Of a DNA stretch of 64,000 nt, positions 60,039 through 64,000 are shown piece by piece. The first letter of the stretch is position 1; every line of letters begins with the position of its first letter. The notes under the pieces were generated by a model. It was given only the letters and a program-made list of their open reading frames with translations. It was not told the origin of the DNA and made no database searches. The stretch is from Candidatus Electrothrix scaldis (GTDB taxonomy: Bacteria; Desulfobacterota; Desulfobulbia; Desulfobulbales; Desulfobulbaceae): the NCBI GenBank assembly GCA_033584155.1, contig CP138355.1, positions 5,025,910 through 5,089,909 on the forward strand. The letters run 5' to 3'. Made by a program: the position numbers and the translations under genes.

Positions 60039-60722
60039 TCAGGCAAGCAAGGAGGTCAACGCTTTCAGCTTCTCAAGCGATAACTGGCCAGGGGCCGTGG
60101 CCTGGGCATCATTCAGACAGGCATAGGTCATATAGCCACCAAGATAGAGGGTAGCAAGACGGGAGATGCGTCCCGGCGTCCCCATACAGAAACAACTGAG
60201 GGGAAAATCTGCTTCCTTGGCCTGTTCCTGCAAGCGGAGAACCCGCAGGGCATCTTCCATGCAATGTGCCGTGGTCACGAGCTTGCCGATATGAGCACCA
60301 CTCTCCATCATCTCCACCAGCACCTGCTCTAATTCAGCCTGTGATGGGGTATTGTCAAAATTATGCCAGGAAATAATCATCTGGGTCGAACTGAGCTCCA
60401 TACCTGCCAGCAGCCGCTTACGCAAACGTCGATTCGCCCGCAGTTCAAAATCAACATAAGCGGCATCACGCCGAACAGCCTCAAGCAAAGGAAGAATCCG
60501 CCGTTCCTCAGACCCCTCAAAGGCCCCGCCTTCCCAAAGTGGTCGGTAGGTAAAAAGTAGCGGTTTATCCAGCGCAACGCAGCAACCCGCCACATCGGGA
60601 CGCAACATACTGTCCAGACGCACCTCAATCACATCAGCCCGATCCCCCGCCTGTCGGGCCTGCTCAACAAGAGCAGCCACATCGCCTCCAGCCAGGGATA
60701 CGCAGATCTTTCCGTTTTTCAT
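60039..60722 (-). CDS. aroD: 3-dehydroquinate dehydratase, type I
   Basis: The 227-residue class I enzyme makes 3-dehydroshikimate through a Schiff base. It has EVRLDSM at the substrate-binding strand, the catalytic His in ISWHNFDNTPS, and the Lys in GKLVTTAHC. The C-terminal substrate loop GTPGRISRL is also seen. The start ATG directly follows the pyrD stop, and it is followed by aroE, so all five genes are probably one transcript. Confidence 0.95.
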   Translation of the reverse strand: MKNGKICVSLAGGDVAALVEQARQAGDRADVIEVRLDSMLRPDVAGCCVALDKPLLFTYRPLWEGGAFEGSEERRILPLLEAVRRDAAYVDFELRANRRLRKRLLAGMELSSTQMIISWHNFDNTPSQAELEQVLVEMMESGAHIGKLVTTAHCMEDALRVLRLQEQAKEADFPLSCFCMGTPGRISRLATLYLGGYMTYACLNDAQATAPGQLSLEKLKALTSLLA

Positions 60723-61703
60723 TTAGTCTGTCCCGATCTTTAAGGTACCTATAATATCAACCAAACGATCCTCTCCCTGCTCCTGCAGATACCCTTTCAG
60801 CCCCTGCACAATATTACCTGTGGAGGACGGATCATAGAAATTCGCAGTCCCTACCTGGACCGCTGTGGCCCCGGCCAGGAAAAATTCCAGGGCATCGTTT
60901 GCTGTGGTAATGCCACCTATCCCGATCACCGGCAGGGAAATCGCTTGGGCAACCTGCCAGACCATGCGCAGGGCCACCGGTTTAATAGCCGGACCGGAGA
61001 GCCCACCGATAACGTTCGCCAATTTCGGCCTACGGCTGACCGGATCAATAGCCATGCCGATCAGGGTATTAATCAAAGAAACCGCATCAGCTCCTGCTCC
61101 TTCAACCGCCTTAGCCATTAAGACAATATCAGTGACATTTGGAGAGAGTTTAACAATCAAAGGCAGTTGGGAGGCCTGACGTACGGCTTCGGTTACCCGA
61201 GCCGCCATCTCCGGCACAGTCCCAAAGGCAACACCGCCCTTTTTCACATTAGGACAGGAGATATTCACCTCCAGGGCAGCAACCCCTTCCACTCCGTCCA
61301 GTTTGCGGGCGATCTCACTGTACTCCTCCACGGAATCACCGAGGATATTCACCACAACCGGGGTAGAGAGTTTCCGCAGATAGGGCATTTTTCCCGAAAT
61401 AAACCGATCAACCCCGACATTCTCCAGACCAATGGCATTAAGCATCCCACAGGAGGTTTCTACGATTCTCGGCGGAGGATTTCCCGGTTTGGGTTGCAGC
61501 GAGATTCCCTTCACAATGATGCCACCCAGTTGATCAAGATCAACCAGATTCTCAAATTCACGGGCATAGCCAAAGGTACCTGACGCGGTCATGACTGGAT
61601 TGCGCAGGGCCAGAGAACCGATCTGCACCCGCAGATCAGGCGCATTGCAATTTTCCGGGCATCCTGTGTCTTCTCCATACGACTCTCTCATTCCAGACTC
61701 CAT
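60723..61703 (-). CDS. pyrD: Dihydroorotate dehydrogenase B, catalytic subunit
   Basis: The 326-residue FMN enzyme oxidises dihydroorotate to orotate. It has GTFGYAREFEN and GIIVKGISLQPKPGNPPPR at the N-terminal, the catalytic Cys in NISCPNVKKGG (which marks the 1B class), the FMN site GIGGITTANDALEFFLAGA and GTANFYDP. It overlaps pyrK by 16 bases and forms a complex with the PyrK electron-transfer subunit, so NAD is the final acceptor. An N-terminal extension (MESGMRESYGEDTGCPENCNA) precedes the conserved start, which might instead be the second in-frame Met. Confidence 0.95.
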   Translation of the reverse strand: MESGMRESYGEDTGCPENCNAPDLRVQIGSLALRNPVMTASGTFGYAREFENLVDLDQLGGIIVKGISLQPKPGNPPPRIVETSCGMLNAIGLENVGVDRFISGKMPYLRKLSTPVVVNILGDSVEEYSEIARKLDGVEGVAALEVNISCPNVKKGGVAFGTVPEMAARVTEAVRQASQLPLIVKLSPNVTDIVLMAKAVEGAGADAVSLINTLIGMAIDPVSRRPKLANVIGGLSGPAIKPVALRMVWQVAQAISLPVIGIGGITTANDALEFFLAGATAVQVGTANFYDPSSTGNIVQGLKGYLQEQGEDRLVDIIGTLKIGTD

Positions 61704-62473
61704 TCCAGATTCTCCGCCTTAAAGACAGGTCCCTGTTTACAAACATGAACCAAACCTCTTTTTCCATTGACCGTACAGCCAAGACAGGCCCCTATGCCGC
61801 AGGCCATATGGGTTTCCAGGGAAACCTGGCACTTCACCTCTGCCTGTCGGCATTGGCGAACAACATTTTCCATCATGAGATGAGGGCCACAGGTGTAGAC
61901 CTGGGTCATCTCCGGCAGGATAAAATCAAGAAGATCCGGAATAAAGCCCTTATGCCCAATGCTACCGTCATCTGTTGCACGCTGAACCGTATAGCCCAAG
62001 GCGGCGAATTCCTCATCCAGGGGCGTCAGTTCATCTTGGGTACGGGCACCGAGCAGCACATAATCATTCCCGGTCTCGCGCCCGGTCATGTGCAATTGCT
62101 CAGCCAAAAAAAGTAAGGGGGCAATTCCCATCCCGCCTCCGATCAGACAGACAGGTCCTTCATCAGGAAGGACAAAACCATTCCCCAGAGGTCCAACCAG
62201 ATCCAGCTCATCACCGAGACAACAGTGGGCCAGCATCTCGGTTCCCTTACCAATTATCTTGAAAAGTAAGGAGATATCACCATTCGCAAAGACACGATGG
62301 ATAGAAAAAGGACGACGAAGCAGGGGATCAAGGCCATCAGAAACCCGCACCATAACAAACTGACCTGGCTGGGCATGAGCAGCAATCCTCGGGGCCTGTA
62401 AGGTGAGACGATATACATCGTCCGCCAAGCGATCCCTCCCGACAAGGCTGCATTTTTGCTGGAATTCAGACAT
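61688..62473 (-). CDS. pyrK: Dihydroorotate dehydrogenase B, electron-transfer subunit
   Basis: The 261-residue flavoprotein passes electrons from PyrD to NAD. It has an FAD/NAD domain (RPFSIHRVF for flavin binding, GGGMGIAPLLFLAEQL for NAD) and a C-terminal 2Fe-2S cluster site CGIGACLGCTVNGKRGLVHVC. It is the first gene of the pyr-aro run, reading away from the prepilin peptidase gene, which is divergent with a 144-base gap. Confidence 0.95.
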   Translation of the reverse strand: MSEFQQKCSLVGRDRLADDVYRLTLQAPRIAAHAQPGQFVMVRVSDGLDPLLRRPFSIHRVFANGDISLLFKIIGKGTEMLAHCCLGDELDLVGPLGNGFVLPDEGPVCLIGGGMGIAPLLFLAEQLHMTGRETGNDYVLLGARTQDELTPLDEEFAALGYTVQRATDDGSIGHKGFIPDLLDFILPEMTQVYTCGPHLMMENVVRQCRQAEVKCQVSLETHMACGIGACLGCTVNGKRGLVHVCKQGPVFKAENLEWSLE

Positions 62474-62617
62474 GAAAAAGGCTACAAGTAAGCATTAACA
62501 AAGAAAGGCGATACAACAGAGGGCGCACTGCCCACTGGTCCGGCTATAATAACCGGCACAGCTTTTTGATTCAAGGAAACAATATCTTCAACTCCAAAAG
62601 CAGCTCTAACCATCATC

Positions 62618-63400
62618 ATGGAATCACTCTTTCTTCTTTACAGCTTCATTTTCGGCGCCCTGATCGGCTCATTCCTCAATGTTGTGATCCTCAGACTCCC
62701 TGACGAGGAACAGTCTGTGGTCTTTCCTGCCTCTCATTGCCCGAAATGCGGGACCGATCTCCACTGGTATGAAAATATCCCCATCTTCAGCTACCTTGCC
62801 CTGCGGGGAAAATGCCGCTCCTGCAAAGAACCCATCTCTCTTCAATACCCTGTGGTGGAACTCTGCATGGCCCTGCTCTCCCTGGCCCTGTATAACCTCA
62901 TCGGATTTTCTTTTCTGCTTCCCTTTTACTTTCTCTTTCTTGCTGCCCTGCTGGCTATCATCTTCATTGATATTCATTTGCAAATTATTCCCGATAAGAT
63001 CAGCCTACCCGGAATCCTGATTGGCTTTGCCAGCTCCTTTTTCAATCCCCTGGTCAGTTGGCAGGAGTCAGGATTGGGCATTTTCCTTGGCGGAGGCATT
63101 CTCTATGCGGTTGCTGCTGGATACGCCCTTCTTACTGGCCGTGATGGCATGGGCGGCGGAGACATTAAACTTCTGGCCATGATCGGAGCCTTTCTCGGCT
63201 ATCAATGCCTCCTCTACGTTATCTTTTTCAGCTCACTGACCGGCTCTATTATCGGCATTGCCGCCATGATCCGCCAAAAAAAGGGCGGACAGGCCCGTAT
63301 CCCCTTTGGCCCCTTTCTCTCTCTGGGGGCCATATCCTGGCTTTTCTTCCAAGCAGACATCCTCTCCCTCTGGGCCTGGTATATCTCCGTGTCTGGATAA
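62618..63400 (+). CDS. pilD: Type IV prepilin peptidase (leader peptidase / N-methyltransferase)
   Basis: The 260-residue inner-membrane enzyme cleaves and N-methylates type IV prepilins or type II secretion pseudopilins. It has the N-terminal cytoplasmic zinc-binding CPKCG...CRSCK, and the two aspartates of the A24 family: FIDIHLQIIPD after the first half and GMGGGDIKLLAMIG after the second. About eight TM helices are visible. No pilin or secretion gene is adjacent. It starts at an ATG about 140 bases from pyrK on the other strand. Confidence 0.93.
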   Translation: MESLFLLYSFIFGALIGSFLNVVILRLPDEEQSVVFPASHCPKCGTDLHWYENIPIFSYLALRGKCRSCKEPISLQYPVVELCMALLSLALYNLIGFSFLLPFYFLFLAALLAIIFIDIHLQIIPDKISLPGILIGFASSFFNPLVSWQESGLGIFLGGGILYAVAAGYALLTGRDGMGGGDIKLLAMIGAFLGYQCLLYVIFFSSLTGSIIGIAAMIRQKKGGQARIPFGPFLSLGAISWLFFQADILSLWAWYISVSG

Positions 63401-63723
63401 TTACCGACAAGACCTGGAAATCTGGCTAATTTGGCTAATTTGGATAGGCATACACCAATACACACGACAAGACTCCATAGAACCGCCTGCACAAACTTCC
63501 TTTCCTCTGCTATGCATACCAAGCTCCTCACCTCTTACCTGCCCATATCAGCATTTTCTCTTTGTCAACTTTTTTCTTCGCATTAAATAAAATTTATTAT
63601 CATCAGGCAATGTTATGCAAATATCGCCCTCGATAACTGTTTAAAAAAAAATGCCCTCACAAAGCAAAAATATTTTTTTTTCCTTGCTATCACGCTAAGC
63701 CCCTCAGCAAGAGGGTTTTAGAT
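63401..63723. other. Gap after pilD
   Basis: AT-rich, with TTTTTTTTTCC and AAAAAAAAATG runs at 63640-63682. The hairpin CCCTC-AGCAA-GAGGG at 63701-63715 is followed by TTTTAG and may be a weak terminator. No gene recognised. Confidence 0.4.
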
Positions 63724-63849
63724 ATGCCAAGCTTTACTAAGCTAAAAATGGCGGTTTTTCAAGATCTGTGGAGTTCTGGAGAGTATGAAGGAATTTTCCT
63801 ATCTGCTCATTTGGGCCCCAAAGAACAAAAAACACACGCATCACGTTAA
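63724..63849 (+). CDS. Possible small ORF near the right edge, uncertain
   Basis: A 41-codon frame MPSFTKLKMAVFQDLWSSGE runs to a TAA at 63847. It is preceded by a hairpin and weak purines. Another plus-strand frame (63785-64000) and a minus-strand frame (63737-63994) overlap it. None has clear support from ribosome sites or recognisable family, so I list only this one as a placeholder with low confidence. Confidence 0.15.
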   Translation: MPSFTKLKMAVFQDLWSSGEYEGIFLSAHLGPKEQKTHASR

Positions 63850-64000
63850 AATAAAAGAACATAAACAAAGTCAGTACAAAAAGCATGTTGTTATGCACCG
63901 TTCCAACCCCTATTCCCCGGAACCCCTCATTATTCGCAATATGCTTTCCTCCTTGCTCTCTATCGAAGCTTGTGAAAAAATCAGGCATAATCATTTTTGA

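Overview
The window looks like chromosome of a Gram-negative, environmental Desulfobacterota-type bacterium, probably of the Desulfobulbales. This rests on moderate GC, PyrD/PyrK-type pyrimidine synthesis, very large PAS-rich hybrid kinases, a bacteriohemerythrin, c-type cytochrome, lipoproteins and a type IV prepilin peptidase. The taxon is an inference from gene style, not from a marker gene. No rRNA, tRNA, CRISPR array, replication origin or complete prophage was found.

Layout. 0-4 kb is a worn accessory edge: a partial IS1380-type transposase, the 3' remnant of a small membrane gene, a membrane-anchored LRR-Roc-COR (Roco) protein, a palindromic tandem repeat, and a CopG-MazF type toxin-antitoxin locus whose mazF has collapsed. 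4-10 kb holds ilvD and a large dCache-PAS hybrid kinase. 10-20 kb is a cell-envelope and secreted region: a VWA lipoprotein, a beta-helix/PKD secreted protein, several small membrane proteins, and three tandem copies of a short secreted protein built of RYEYRG repeats. Two of these copies, and a possible small RNA, sit behind tandem TTAAYCT boxes resembling Pho boxes. 20-29 kb carries cobyrinate diamide synthase and Ppx, a cytochrome c, a NACHT-like/FGE-sulfatase conflict-type protein between inverted copies of one palindrome, panE, a CI-like repressor and a DUF374 acyltransferase.

29-36.4 kb is the most unusual part: two paralogous transglutaminases of the Phytophthora GP42/Pep-13 elicitor family flank a caspase-like protease and a partner protein. 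The protease and the partner appear to share a small beta domain. A BNR-repeat exported protein lies downstream. All are on the minus strand.

36-48.5 kb is a signalling island on the minus strand: bacteriohemerythrin, two hybrid kinases ending in REC-HPt, a zinc-ribbon REC protein, a REC-DUF4388 protein and a REC-PAS-PAS-GGDEF diguanylate cyclase. 48.5-56 kb has a rhodanese/persulfide-dioxygenase-like protein, an L,D-transpeptidase, a SleB-like hydrolase, an orphan LivH permease, a small phosphatase, a metallophosphoesterase, and trxB/trxA. 56-64 kb is mainly housekeeping: pyrK-pyrD-aroD-aroE-aroA and a prepilin peptidase.

Intergenic regions carry a dispersed family of palindromes beginning TRTAGGGG (all five copies in the same orientation), several other hairpins, and candidate operators, listed separately.
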